A stretch of 50,331 nt of DNA. It comes from Pseudomonadota bacterium (GTDB lineage Bacteria > Pseudomonadota > Gammaproteobacteria > Burkholderiales > Ferrovaceae). The notes below the pieces were generated by a model that worked only from the letters and a program-made list of their open reading frames with translations, had not been told where the DNA came from and made no database searches. This document shows positions 39,414 through 47,967 of this stretch, piece after piece. The DNA lies in NCBI GenBank assembly GCA_021832305.1, contig JAKBLB010000016.1, positions 1-50,331 of the forward strand, written 5' to 3'. Numbering within the stretch: position 1 is the first letter of the stretch; every line of letters starts with the position of its first letter. The translations under genes and the position numbers were made by a program.

Positions 39414-41867
39414 ATGATGGGCGGACTATTGGGACATCCAGCAGCCAGCAATACCACTCAGCCCAATTACACCCAACTCAATGTCCAGACTTCCGCTACG
39501 GGACTGCCTATCCCCATCCTCTATGGCGCCCAGAAAGTCAGCGGCAACCTGCTCTGGTATGGAGACTTCGCCAAGCACCCCGTGGGCGGCAAAGGCGGTG
39601 GCAAGGGAGGCGGTAAAGGCAATGGCCAGAGCACCTATTCCGCCTCCGTCATCGTGGGCCTGGGCGAAGGTATCGTCACTCCTGCCGTGGCCAACCTGAT
39701 TTTTACGAACTACGGGATTCAATCCAGCGGGGTGAACAGTGCTCTATTCACCGATCTCCAGACAGCCTACGGGGTTGCCACGGTTTATGGCACCTCCCCA
39801 TCCACTGCAGGATCGGGTACCGTCTGGCTCAATAAGGGAGTGACCAATCTCGCCAATCTCGGAGCAGCCCTGCTGGAAGGCAATCCCGGTCAGGCACCCT
39901 GGCCCTATCTCGCCTCCGTCCACCCTGATCAGGCGATGAATTACCCTGGGACGGCCTATATGGCCATCGCCAATCTCGATCTGGGTTCGTCACCCGATCT
40001 ACCCGTGATGTGGCTCGAGTGTTTCGGGAACCTCAACAGCACCTGCACAGCCGGCACCCCAGACGCCGATCCAGCCCAGGTCATCTACGACTTTCTGACA
40101 AACCCCCTGTACGGAGCCGGGTTCCCGAAATCAAAGATCGATCTCAATAGCCTGGTACTCGCGCAAAACAGCTACCAGAAATATGTGGGCGCACTGGGCA
40201 TCGGATTCAGCCTCTTCATGAACCAGCGCCGCCCCGCCATCGATTCTCTCAAGGAATGGCTTCAAGCCACCAATACCGCCGCCTTCTGGGCCGATGGAGT
40301 GTTGAAATTCATCCCCTATGGCGACATGAGTTTCTCGGGGTATGGGGTCACCTATTCGGCCAACACCCAGATCAGGGCCTTTCTCACCGATGACGACTTC
40401 GTGGATACCGGACACGGAAACTACCTCACCATCAGCCGCTCCGACCCCATGGATGCCTTCAATGACTGGAAGATCGAGATCAAGGATCGCGCCTACGATT
40501 ACAACGCCAACACCATCGAAACCAAGGACCAGGCCAGCATCGATGCCCTGGGGCAACTGCTGCCCTCGGGAGTGCGCCTGGCTCCTCCCATCACGGCACA
40601 TTTCATTGCCAATGCCTCCATGGCCACCATGTGTCTGGAGTTGATCAAGAACCGGCAACTCTATATCAGGAACCTCTACGAGTTCTCGGTGAGTTGGGCC
40701 CAGGTGTTGATCGAACCCATGGATATCGTCTCTCTCACCAGCGCCAACATGGGACTCACCGGAAAACTGGTGCGGGTGCAGTCCATCGAGGAGCAGACCG
40801 ATGGGACCTTGAGAGTGTTGGCAGAGGAATACCTGCCGGGGGTGGGCTGGTCCGTGGCCTACCCGCAGCAGGCCAGCAGCGGCTATCTGCCCAATGCCCT
40901 GATCGATCCTGGCAGCATCAATGCGCCGGTGATCTTCGAGCCGCCGGCGGTGCTGTGCGGGGCGGCGGGTCCGCAGATCTGGATGGTGGCATCAGGGCTA
41001 CCTGCCACCTGGGGAGGGTGTACCGTCTGGGCTTCCACCGATGGCACCAGTTACGCAAAAGTCGGCACCATCAGCGGCCAGGGTACCCAGGGGGTGCTCA
41101 CGGCGTCAATTGCCGCGTACAGCGGAGCCAATCCGGACAACACCGACATTCTGGCAGTAAATCTCACGGAATCTGCCGGAGTGCTGCAGCCCGTGCCAGC
41201 AGGCGGAGCCGCTCAAGGACTTTCACTCTGCTACGTGGATGGGGAACTGCTGGCCTACCAGAACGAGGCGCTCACCACCTCCAACAACTACAACCTCACC
41301 GGCCTGTACCGCGGTCTCTATGGCAGCACACCGGCCGCTCATGGGTCAGGCACCCAGTTTGCGCTGCTCGCCAACGCCAACGTGTTCAAATTTACGCTGC
41401 CCACCAACACGAGCCTCATCGGGCAGACGGTGTATTTCAAGTTCCAGAGTTTCAACATCTATGGTTCGGCAACTCAGGACATTTCCACTTGCACGGGATT
41501 CCCTTATACAGTGACGGGATTGGGCAGGCAGGTTCCGTTCACCATCCAGGCATCGGCAACTGGAACCTTGTCCGCAAATCAATCAGTGCTGCGCTACATC
41601 GTGACTGGAAACTTCTACATTCCGGCAGTGCTTGCGGGCACCGTGGCATCGGAAGGCACGGCGGCCACCAGCACGGCCACATTCACGCTCAACAAAAACG
41701 GCATAGCCTTCGGAACCATCGCCATCGCGCCCAATGGCGCCGTGACGCTGACGGCAACCAGTCTGACAAATTTTACGGCGGGGGATGTTTTGACGCTCAC
41801 GGCACCATCCACCCCAGATCCGACACTGGCCAACGTGGCGTTCGGGATTGGGGCCGTGAGGATGTAA
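39414..41867 (+). CDS. Large tail tip protein
   Basis: 817 residues. The start MMGGLLGHPAASNTTQPNYTQLNVQTSATGLPIPILYGAQKVSGNLLWYGDF and the Gly/Lys-rich loop GGKGGGKGGGKGNG are typical of tip attachment proteins comparable to lambda gpJ or gene-transfer-agent tip proteins. About 250-480 has FLTDDDFVDTGHGNYLTISRSDPMDAFNDWKIEIKDRAYDYN and ELIKNRQLYIRNLYEFSVSWAQVLIEPMDIVSLT, the conserved hub. The C-terminal 300 residues are beta-rich, probably receptor-binding. The ribosome site AAGGAG lies at the end of the NlpC gene. Last identified virion gene. Confidence 0.84.
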   Translation: MMGGLLGHPAASNTTQPNYTQLNVQTSATGLPIPILYGAQKVSGNLLWYGDFAKHPVGGKGGGKGGGKGNGQSTYSASVIVGLGEGIVTPAVANLIFTNYGIQSSGVNSALFTDLQTAYGVATVYGTSPSTAGSGTVWLNKGVTNLANLGAALLEGNPGQAPWPYLASVHPDQAMNYPGTAYMAIANLDLGSSPDLPVMWLECFGNLNSTCTAGTPDADPAQVIYDFLTNPLYGAGFPKSKIDLNSLVLAQNSYQKYVGALGIGFSLFMNQRRPAIDSLKEWLQATNTAAFWADGVLKFIPYGDMSFSGYGVTYSANTQIRAFLTDDDFVDTGHGNYLTISRSDPMDAFNDWKIEIKDRAYDYNANTIETKDQASIDALGQLLPSGVRLAPPITAHFIANASMATMCLELIKNRQLYIRNLYEFSVSWAQVLIEPMDIVSLTSANMGLTGKLVRVQSIEEQTDGTLRVLAEEYLPGVGWSVAYPQQASSGYLPNALIDPGSINAPVIFEPPAVLCGAAGPQIWMVASGLPATWGGCTVWASTDGTSYAKVGTISGQGTQGVLTASIAAYSGANPDNTDILAVNLTESAGVLQPVPAGGAAQGLSLCYVDGELLAYQNEALTTSNNYNLTGLYRGLYGSTPAAHGSGTQFALLANANVFKFTLPTNTSLIGQTVYFKFQSFNIYGSATQDISTCTGFPYTVTGLGRQVPFTIQASATGTLSANQSVLRYIVTGNFYIPAVLAGTVASEGTAATSTATFTLNKNGIAFGTIAIAPNGAVTLTATSLTNFTAGDVLTLTAPSTPDPTLANVAFGIGAVRM

Positions 41868-41971
41868 GGAAAGGGCGCGGCGGCGCAGACGATGCTGATG
41901 GTGGTGGAGTTTCAACGGTGGTGTCGAGAGCAGATAGGTGCGTTCGTTGCGCATTGAACTATGAAACCGGA

Positions 41972-42017
41972 TTGGCAACACCACAACGGCGAAATAAATC
42001 ATACGATCGTATGATTT
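41972..42017 (+). promoter_or_regulatory. Promoter with overlapping 22-bp perfect palindrome
   Basis: TTGGCA (41972-41977), 17 bp, and TAAATC (41995-42000) form a usable promoter. Positions 41996-42017 are an exact palindrome (AAATCATACGA followed by its reverse complement) covering the -10 and start region, 30 bp before the XRE gene. This is a likely operator for autorepression. The rest of the gap 41868-42047 holds nothing else that I can support. Confidence 0.7.
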
Positions 42018-42047
42018 TTACCACATATTCTCAGGTAGAATTGCGCC

Positions 42048-42338
42048 ATGGACTCCTTCATCATGTCGACACTTCGTCGCTTCCGCGTACGGCAACGCCT
42101 GACTCTCGAGATTGTCTCCGGCAAGGCTGGCATGTCGCCGCAACATTTGTCGGAGATCGAGAGCGGCAAGCGCGATCCCCGTCTATCGTCGATCGAACGC
42201 GTTGCCGACGCAATGAATTTGTCCGTCATGCTCGTGCCGGAGCATATGGTGCCTGAGATTCGCAGATATGTGGCGTCTAACGGCCGAGTCTTCACAACCA
42301 CGAAAACCAAAGGAGCGGGTGATGACGACCAAACTTAG
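42048..42338 (+). CDS. XRE-family regulator, HipB-like
   Basis: 96 residues. HTH: FRVRQRLTLEIVSGKAGMSPQHLSEIESGKRDPRLSSIERVADAMNLSVMLVPEHM, then EIRRYVASNGRVFTTTKTK, an end often seen in HipB-like antitoxins. It probably represses the promoter at 41972 through the palindrome. ATG 42048 is taken; ATG 42063 is possible. The TPR gene starts inside its 3' end (17-bp overlap), the arrangement of antitoxin-toxin or regulator-effector pairs. No hipA is present. Confidence 0.83.
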   Translation: MDSFIMSTLRRFRVRQRLTLEIVSGKAGMSPQHLSEIESGKRDPRLSSIERVADAMNLSVMLVPEHMVPEIRRYVASNGRVFTTTKTKGAGDDDQT

Positions 42339-43368
42339 TTTCGCTGTCCTGGATGCCGTTGACGAGAAAACCTCCAAACTTGTTCAGTACGGCCATTTTT
42401 CAAGAGACTGGTCTGAAGAGGAGGAACTCAATGCAATGCTCGACAATCTCGAAACTGGGCGTATCACGGACAAACAGGCCTTGCTTCAGGCCCGGAAACT
42501 CGTCGCCAAATATCCCGATAATCTCGAAATTCAAAACTTTCTGGGAAATCGGCTTTGGGATCTGGAAATGCGCCATGAGGCTGCCGAGGTGTGGGAGCAA
42601 ACCTACAAGCAGGCTCTGTCCGTCATCCCGAAGGGGTTCAAGGGCCAGATTCGTTGGACCGAGACCGACAATCGATCCTTTCTTCGCGTGACCAAGGGGC
42701 ATCTGCTGGGCCTCATGCATCGGGGTGATGGCAAGTCGGCGATGACTGTCGCCAAGAAACTGCTCGCCTGGTGCCCAGTTGACAACCTGGGGGTACGCAT
42801 GCTCCTGGGTGACATCAGCCTGATAATGGGTGACCGCAAGAGCGCGCTGAAAAGTTTTTTGAAGGAAGCCGACTCTTCGCCGGCGCACTGGTACCAGGCT
42901 GGGCAGATCGCCTTTCACGACGGGGATTTCGTTTCAGCCTGCACCTATGTCCGCCGCGGGGTTGCGGCCAACCCGTACATCGCGGAGGGACTGACCGGCA
43001 GGGCAGCCCTGAACGAGCATCTGTACTGGCATGCCAGCAACCGTTATGGCCCGGAATGGGCATCCGACTTCCTGAACGGGCCAGCCAACAACTGGGCGCC
43101 AGAGGAAATCGACTTCGTTGACTGGGTGTTCAACTCGGCGGCCGTGCTGCGCGAACGGGCCAATCTCATGGACCTCCATGAAGGCCTGACCTACGAGTCG
43201 GCACCGGATCGAAGGAATCCGTATGCCCTACGCAGCAGCCATTTCGTCAACGAGATCGACGACGACCTTTCAAGAACCATGGTGCGCAAGATTCGGAACA
43301 GGTATAATTTGGAGGTGTGGCCGTGGGATCGAGATGGATTTCAAAGGCATAAGCCCGCCGGCGCCTGA
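42322..43368 (+). CDS. TPR protein coupled to the XRE regulator (ST7-like region)
   Basis: 348 residues from ATG 42322 (AAGGAG seven bases upstream). Helical pairs of TPR type run from about 45 to 230: ALLQARKLVAKYPDNLEIQNFLGNRLWDLEMRHEAAEVWEQTYKQAL, LGLMHRGDGKSAMTVAKKLLAWCPVDNLGVRMLLGDISLIMGDRKSALKSFLKEADSS and WYQAGQIAFHDGDFVSACTYVRRGVAANPYIAEGL. The middle resembles ST7-like TPR proteins. The C-terminal 110 residues are not recognised. No catalytic motif seen; a protein-binding sensor or adaptor is likely. In-frame starts before 42322 overlap the XRE gene. Confidence 0.72.
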   Translation: MTTKLSFAVLDAVDEKTSKLVQYGHFSRDWSEEEELNAMLDNLETGRITDKQALLQARKLVAKYPDNLEIQNFLGNRLWDLEMRHEAAEVWEQTYKQALSVIPKGFKGQIRWTETDNRSFLRVTKGHLLGLMHRGDGKSAMTVAKKLLAWCPVDNLGVRMLLGDISLIMGDRKSALKSFLKEADSSPAHWYQAGQIAFHDGDFVSACTYVRRGVAANPYIAEGLTGRAALNEHLYWHASNRYGPEWASDFLNGPANNWAPEEIDFVDWVFNSAAVLRERANLMDLHEGLTYESAPDRRNPYALRSSHFVNEIDDDLSRTMVRKIRNRYNLEVWPWDRDGFQRHKPAGA

Positions 43369-43690
43369 ACCGTCGTATGACACGGATGCGGCTGACGATC
43401 TACCCAGGTGGTTTGAGAGCGTCCATCGGGTATCAAAGGTGAATCTGGCTGGTGCCCCCCCATTTCTTCCGTGCTCGGTACTGGGCTCTCCCCCTCGGTG
43501 GGTCAGCAAGCCAAGAGTTCCTCCACCTGATCGAGGAACGCGGCGAGTTGGCCCGGCCTGCCGGCTACCTCAGACCGCCATTCGTCCATCGGCCTGGCTC
43601 TCGCGAGTTCGCGTGCGTCCTGCGACAACTTATCCAACTCGTTGTCGGTCATACCGCGCTGGCGCAGGTAATATTCGCACCATTTGCTAA
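43334..43690 (+). other. Possible 5' fragment of a lost gene
   Basis: An ATG inside the end of the TPR gene opens MDFKGISPPAPEPSYDTDAADDLPRWFESVHRVSKVNLAG, which looks like real protein for about 35 residues, and then runs into sequence antisense to the large PLD-like gene. It may be the start of a third operon gene truncated by recombination, or chance. Nothing else was seen in 43369-43502. Confidence 0.2.
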
Positions 43691-46600
43691 AGGCCAGTAT
43701 CCACAGCGAGACCGTGAGAGCGCTGTCCCACCGGGTCCAGTCCGAGGTGCTGGCGAGGGGCTGTTGCACGACCCGCTTCTGCCGATTCAGGGTCGCCTGC
43801 ATCGATTTCAGGCCGACCTGCTGTCGCACGGGGCTGCTATAGGCGAAAAGGAACGCGGCGATGTTGGTCGTCTGCCCCTCGCGCGTCAAGTCAAACAGCC
43901 GCATTTGGTCCTTCTGCTGCGGTTCCAGCATGCCTGCCAGTTCCTGCATCCAGATCTCGCAGGCATCATCGAACTTGGCCTGGCTGTTTTGCAACAAGGG
44001 GTAGATCACATCCTGGAACAGCCATGGTTCGGTCCAGGCAAGTTGCCGCATATGCCCGCGCATGGAGTCGACCAGACACCTCAACTCGTCGGAAGGAATG
44101 GTCGTTGGCAGTGCCTCATGGAGCGCCGTGACCAGGCTCTTGTAAATTTCCGCCATCTTCGGATTTCCTGCAGCATGATGAACCATCCATCCCAGGACAC
44201 GCACCTGCTCCGAGTAGGCAAAGGCGGTTACTGACTGCAGTACAGTGGCGAGCCCTCCCGGCTTTTCCAGCTGCATCTCAATCGCATTCAGTCCCATCCA
44301 TCGTAGTAGACCATTGCCGCTGCGAACGAGGCGGTCCCGCTGCCCCTCGCTGATGTCGAACAGCACTGATAGCGAAATTTCACTGACGATCTGGCTCAAC
44401 AGAGACAGCCGCACCGCGTCCGATGCTTGTGGCTCCATTGGCACGTGGGCCACCTGAGCTTCGGCGATTGCCAGCAGAATATCTGGGGAATACCACCACA
44501 GGAACTTGATGGCGAAGTACTCCGACCAGGTCAAGGCTGCATACTTTGTCGCATGGGACAGGTGTTGGAGGTGATAGGAGCTATGTAGCAGGGCGTCGAC
44601 CGATTCCCGAAAGAGCCGATAGTCCGTCACGGCCAATTCTTTGTCCCCATCGTCATACGCACGGTTGAACGATGCATTGACGAACCACGCCAGGAATTCG
44701 AGGAAGTCACGCTCGGATTCGAGCTCGTGAAAGCGGCAGTCTCCGAAAGGTGAGTGTGCGAGCACCTCGCCGAGCACCTCCCAGGTCGCCGTAAAGTCCG
44801 CGAAATTGCCTGACTGCAAATCCAGGCAATTGCGCAGGCCTGCCTCCTCGGGCAGCGCGAGCGAGCCATCCTTGAGTAGGTTCAGTGCCGCCATCTGCTC
44901 CTTCAACGGATCACCGCTCAAGCCTTGTAGTGACGGCTCGTCGATCCATTTGCTCAGCACATCGCCTGCCTTGGCCTTCTCGAGGAAGCGTAGTGGCTCG
45001 TAGCGTCGCGGTACCGTCGGCAACGCTGTTGAGACGAAGAGAAGCCGCATGGATGGATTCTCTGTCTGGCCTTCGGCCTGTGCTGCCTGCGCCTCCTGTA
45101 CCAGCTCGGACTTATATTGTTCGACCTGCAGCAAGACATCAGCAGGGATCGGGGTGACCAGCAATGGATAGTTTTCGGTGGCTTGCTGTAGCGAGTTGGA
45201 CAGATTAAAACCTGCGACCGGTAGCCCGTCCGGTCCCATGACGAGAATGTAGCGGTCATGCAGCCGGCCTTCCTTCAGGCCGTAGATGCGTAGCTTGATA
45301 CGATTCAGTAGTTGGCGGTTGTGCTCACAGTTCGCGACCAGGTTGTTAATCCGGCTCCGGGTGGGCTTGTCGGATTCGCCCGGCGTGGCTTCGCCCTCCT
45401 TGGATAGCTTGGGCAGCGACGTGAAGACGATGTAGTCGGCCGTGGGGGCCGCACAAAGCAACAGCAGACCTAAGCCGGCGGCATCGAAATAGGGATCGAA
45501 AATGACCACCTGGTGCTGCTGGTACTTGGCCAGCAGCACCTTGAACCACTCCACGAATTGCAGCCGCCCCTCACCATCGCCCTGGCCCCAGCGCAGGAAG
45601 AACCGCCCCTCCGACTTCGGCGGATGGAGCCGCGCAAAAAGGCACACGAGATCGCGATTGGCCGGGACCCAAGGGTCCGCCGCACGTTCTCCGACCCGGT
45701 TGGTGAATCCCGGATTGCCGCGATTGATCGTCAGGGCTGCCTTCACCCGCGCCGACTCGGACGGCCGAGTGGCTTTTTCCAGCCAGTCGAACTTGACCGG
45801 GCTGGCCCCTTGGCTGACCACATGCCCCTGAAGATTGATTTCCCGAATGTACCCGATCCGCCACCGGCAACACAGCGTGCCCTCGCGGGAATTAACGCCA
45901 TGGAAGCCGAAAATCTCTAGATCGGTGCTGTCAGTCCTCGCGCGCAGCTGGTCGCTCAGCTCGAACTTGCGCTCGAACATGCCGTCCGCATCTCGTTCCG
46001 CAGCGGCGACGCCTGAGTAGACGATTTGACCGTCGTTCGCAATGCTCAGGCGAAACTGGAAACCGCTGAAGTGGGGTACCTGCATCGAATTAAATCGAAC
46101 GACGAAGGCGCGTGGAGCATCGGCCCAGCTCACGTTCAGCAAGGGACGTCCCAGATCATCCAGCGTAGGAAATACCAACAGTTCGAGGTCGCCGAAGCGG
46201 GCGGTGTCGGCACCACCGAAGTCTAGTCCTGTATCCTCGTTGAGGTGCCTGATCACCGACGCGGTCAAGGCGATGTCGTAGTCCTGACCGAGGCGGAACA
46301 ACGCCCCCTTGTCGGTCTGGGTGATCGAAGCGCTGAAGGCCCCAGCACTACCATGTGGGCTGGATGGCGAGTGATGGTCATGCGCGTCGCGGTTGAGCAG
46401 ATAGGCGACGGGGCGGTAGACTAGGTCATCTGCGGCGAGCGCAGTCGCTCCGAACCGTGCTCTTAACATGTCCGAGAGTCCGAGTTTCAGGTCTTCGCTG
46501 ATTTCCGAGACAGTTCGACCAGCGCTCAGTTGCCTCAGGAGGTCCGCGCAGTGGATGCTGCTGACGTACAGGTTAAGCCGCGTAACCTGGGCTTGGACTT

Positions 46601-46826
46601 GCCCGAAGGTCTGGAAGTGATCATCGTCGCTGGAGGACCAGCGGTCGCTGGAATGGCTGTAGGGGAGCAGACGGCCGTAGACGACGCGATTTTCAATCGA
46701 TTGCTCGAAGGACTTGATTTGCAAGATCCACAGCTGCAGCGCGCAGTGGCGGGCATCCTTCGAGAACAGCCGCGCTAGCCGACCATCGTTGAGCAGGTCA
46801 TCAAGTACAGGGGCCATCGATTCCAT
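43503..46826 (-). CDS. Large PLD-like protein, VPA1262-type, possible defence effector
   Basis: 1107 residues. The N-terminal 400 residues (VLDDLLNDGRLARLFSKDARHCALQLWILQIKSFEQSIENRVVYGRLLPYSHSSD and further) recall the VPA1262 N-terminal domain, from memory. About 430-560 is phospholipase-D-like: QQHQVVIFDPYFDAAGLGLLLL, then LHDRYILVMGPDG with His523 and GFNLSNSLQ; a one-HKD-like half site with Arg in place of Lys. The C-terminal half is mostly helical. PLD-like proteins of this size often sit in defence islands as nucleases. ATG 46826 has GGAAAGGTG upstream and is preferred over 46865. It is convergent with the XRE-TPR pair. An IS3 element ends 44 bp upstream of its start and may have cut off its promoter or partner genes. 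Confidence 0.62.
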   Translation of the reverse strand: MESMAPVLDDLLNDGRLARLFSKDARHCALQLWILQIKSFEQSIENRVVYGRLLPYSHSSDRWSSSDDDHFQTFGQVQAQVTRLNLYVSSIHCADLLRQLSAGRTVSEISEDLKLGLSDMLRARFGATALAADDLVYRPVAYLLNRDAHDHHSPSSPHGSAGAFSASITQTDKGALFRLGQDYDIALTASVIRHLNEDTGLDFGGADTARFGDLELLVFPTLDDLGRPLLNVSWADAPRAFVVRFNSMQVPHFSGFQFRLSIANDGQIVYSGVAAAERDADGMFERKFELSDQLRARTDSTDLEIFGFHGVNSREGTLCCRWRIGYIREINLQGHVVSQGASPVKFDWLEKATRPSESARVKAALTINRGNPGFTNRVGERAADPWVPANRDLVCLFARLHPPKSEGRFFLRWGQGDGEGRLQFVEWFKVLLAKYQQHQVVIFDPYFDAAGLGLLLLCAAPTADYIVFTSLPKLSKEGEATPGESDKPTRSRINNLVANCEHNRQLLNRIKLRIYGLKEGRLHDRYILVMGPDGLPVAGFNLSNSLQQATENYPLLVTPIPADVLLQVEQYKSELVQEAQAAQAEGQTENPSMRLLFVSTALPTVPRRYEPLRFLEKAKAGDVLSKWIDEPSLQGLSGDPLKEQMAALNLLKDGSLALPEEAGLRNCLDLQSGNFADFTATWEVLGEVLAHSPFGDCRFHELESERDFLEFLAWFVNASFNRAYDDGDKELAVTDYRLFRESVDALLHSSYHLQHLSHATKYAALTWSEYFAIKFLWWYSPDILLAIAEAQVAHVPMEPQASDAVRLSLLSQIVSEISLSVLFDISEGQRDRLVRSGNGLLRWMGLNAIEMQLEKPGGLATVLQSVTAFAYSEQVRVLGWMVHHAAGNPKMAEIYKSLVTALHEALPTTIPSDELRCLVDSMRGHMRQLAWTEPWLFQDVIYPLLQNSQAKFDDACEIWMQELAGMLEPQQKDQMRLFDLTREGQTTNIAAFLFAYSSPVRQQVGLKSMQATLNRQKRVVQQPLASTSDWTRWDSALTVSLWILAFSKWCEYYLRQRGMTDNELDKLSQDARELARARPMDEWRSEVAGRPGQLAAFLDQVEELLAC

Positions 46827-46870
46827 ATGAACACCTTTCCGTAATCTCACTGTTCCGGTGGTCATGAAAG

Positions 46871-47400
46871 TGAACCGCCCCGGTTTTTGTGGAGGGTGTT
46901 TGGTTAAAGAAGGACGTCATTTGAAACCTGTGTGGCGGTTAGCCTCCAGTATTGTGCCTCAGCTTCTGCCGGAGGGATATACCCGATGGGTTCGAGGAGT
47001 CGCTGGTGATTGAACCAGTGAACCCACTGGAGCGTGGCGATTTCCACAGACTCACGGGTTTTCCAAGGGCCTCTGGGGTAAATCAGTTCCGTTTTGTAAA
47101 GGCCGTTGATGGTTTCTGCCAGGGCGTTATCGTAACTATCCCCCTTGCTCCCTACCGAGGGTTCGATGCCTGCTTCAGTCAGACGATCGGTGTATCGAAT
47201 CGAAAGATACTGAGATCCACGGTCCGAGTGGTGGATCAGTTCCTGCCCGGCCGGTTGTCGGGCATACAGAGCCTGCTCCAGCGCATCCAGAACAAAATCC
47301 GTCTGCATGGACTGGCTGACTCTCCAGCCCACGATGCGCCGGGCAAATACATCGATGACGAAAGCCACATACAACCATCCTTGCCAGGTCGACACATACG
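46871..47400 (-). mobile_element. IS3-family element, 3' part
   Basis: The terminal sequence TGAACCGCCCCGGTTTTTGT begins at 46871 and matches, from memory, the usual ends of a large IS3 group (TGAACCGCCCCGG...). From it the transposase gene reads leftward to 46904. At about 47400 the element is broken by a group II intron; its 5' part, including orfA and the other end, must lie beyond the window. Confidence 0.75.
46904..47400 (-). pseudogene. IS3 orfB transposase, C-terminal fragment
   Basis: Starting at YVSTWQGWLYVAFVIDVFARRIVGWRVSQSMQTDFVLDALEQAL, the fragment keeps the second catalytic Asp (HHSDRGSQYLS) and the Glu (GDSYDNALAETINGLYKTELIY) of the DDE core and ends QWVHWFNHQRLLEPIGYIPPAEAEAQYW. 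The first Asp, normally just before TYV, is lost at the junction with the intron, where the intron's own sequence encodes STHP. Not functional unless the intron can splice and the other half exists downstream of the window. Confidence 0.85.
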
Positions 47401-47401
47401 G

Positions 47402-47474
47402 GTGAGTAGACCGCAGGAGTTTCACCTGCGGCCCCTCGCAGAACCGGACGTGAGCCTCTCGACTCATCCGGCTC
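47402..47474 (-). ncRNA. Group II intron domains V and VI
   Basis: On the minus strand the 34-nt domain V (47474 to 47441) begins GAGCCGGATGAGTC and ends CACGTCCGGTTC, with the AGC triad, a GAGA tetraloop and a CG bulge, as required. Domain VI (47437 to 47402) is a hairpin with arms CCGCAGG / CCTGCGG around TGAAACT, carrying the likely branch-point A. The intron ends just after CTACTCAC. Confidence 0.85.
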
Positions 47475-47477
47475 CCA

Positions 47478-47851
47478 TCATCCAGCATTTGGAACACAGC
47501 CCATCCTCCAATGCCAGAAGGCTTCTGGAAACTTTTGCGCAAGTCGCCCGAGGGCTTGCCGGGCTCGCATTTTATGTCGAGCCAGACGTTTGTACTTACG
47601 CATCAGCCAGCGAGCCAGGTAGTCATTCAGATGTTTCCACACGGCAGACATTGCCGATTCGTAGAATCGACCGTAATACTGATGCCAGCCACGGAGTATC
47701 GGATTGAACATGGCTGACAGGTCTGCCAAGTTCTTGTCACATTTCAGCTGAAGATGCCAACCGCGTACCGTCTGTCGCATTGCCTTGATGGCGTCCCGAC
47801 TGACATGCGGCACACTAAAATCAGACACCCACAGTTGATTGGGACGTAAAC
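47478..47851 (-). pseudogene. Group II intron maturase, C-terminal fragment
   Basis: YRLRPNQLWVSDFSVPHVSRDAIKAMRQTVRGWHLQLKCDKNLADLSAMFNPILRGWHQYYGRFYESAMSAVWKHLNDYLARWLMRKYKRLARHKMRARQALGRLAQKFPEAFWHWRMG. This is the thumb/maturase domain X of bacterial intron reverse transcriptases; no En domain follows. The fingers-palm part, with the YADD motif, is cut off by IS66, which adds foreign residues MEITPLS at the apparent start. Present as a fragment only. Confidence 0.85.
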
Positions 47852-47967
47852 GGTAACTGAGCGGCGTTATTTCCAATACTCACTGGTCACAGCATACTCC
47901 CTCCAGATCAAATTTTGGAGGAGTTAGGGGATCGTGGGTGAGGGGGGTAGAGATCGGAACGCAGTGG
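47846..47967 (+). repeat. Direct repeat, copy 1 (IS66 3' end)
   Basis: 122 bp from GTAAACGGTAACTGAGCGGC to GAACGCAGTGG, repeated at 50205-50331 in the same orientation with several substitutions and a short indel. It covers the junction, the 3' non-coding end of IS66 and the last codons of tnpC. Confidence 0.9.

Larger units (their letters stand above)
47401..47851 (-). mobile_element. Group II intron, 3' part
   Basis: It contains the C-terminal part of an intron maturase ORF (47478-47851) followed by domains V and VI and the intron end at about 47401. The 5' part of the intron is separated by IS66 sequence that starts near 47853. The exon to its left is the IS3 transposase gene in the same orientation. 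Confidence 0.82.

Noticed and set aside
40631-42256. Long open frame of 541 residues overlapping the tail tip gene
   Set aside because: It lies in another frame of the tail tip gene, whose product has clear family features; the overlapping product is low-complexity and family-less.
46952-47707. Plus-strand open frame of 251 residues
   Set aside because: Antisense to the IS3 transposase and intron, both of which have strong minus-strand signatures.
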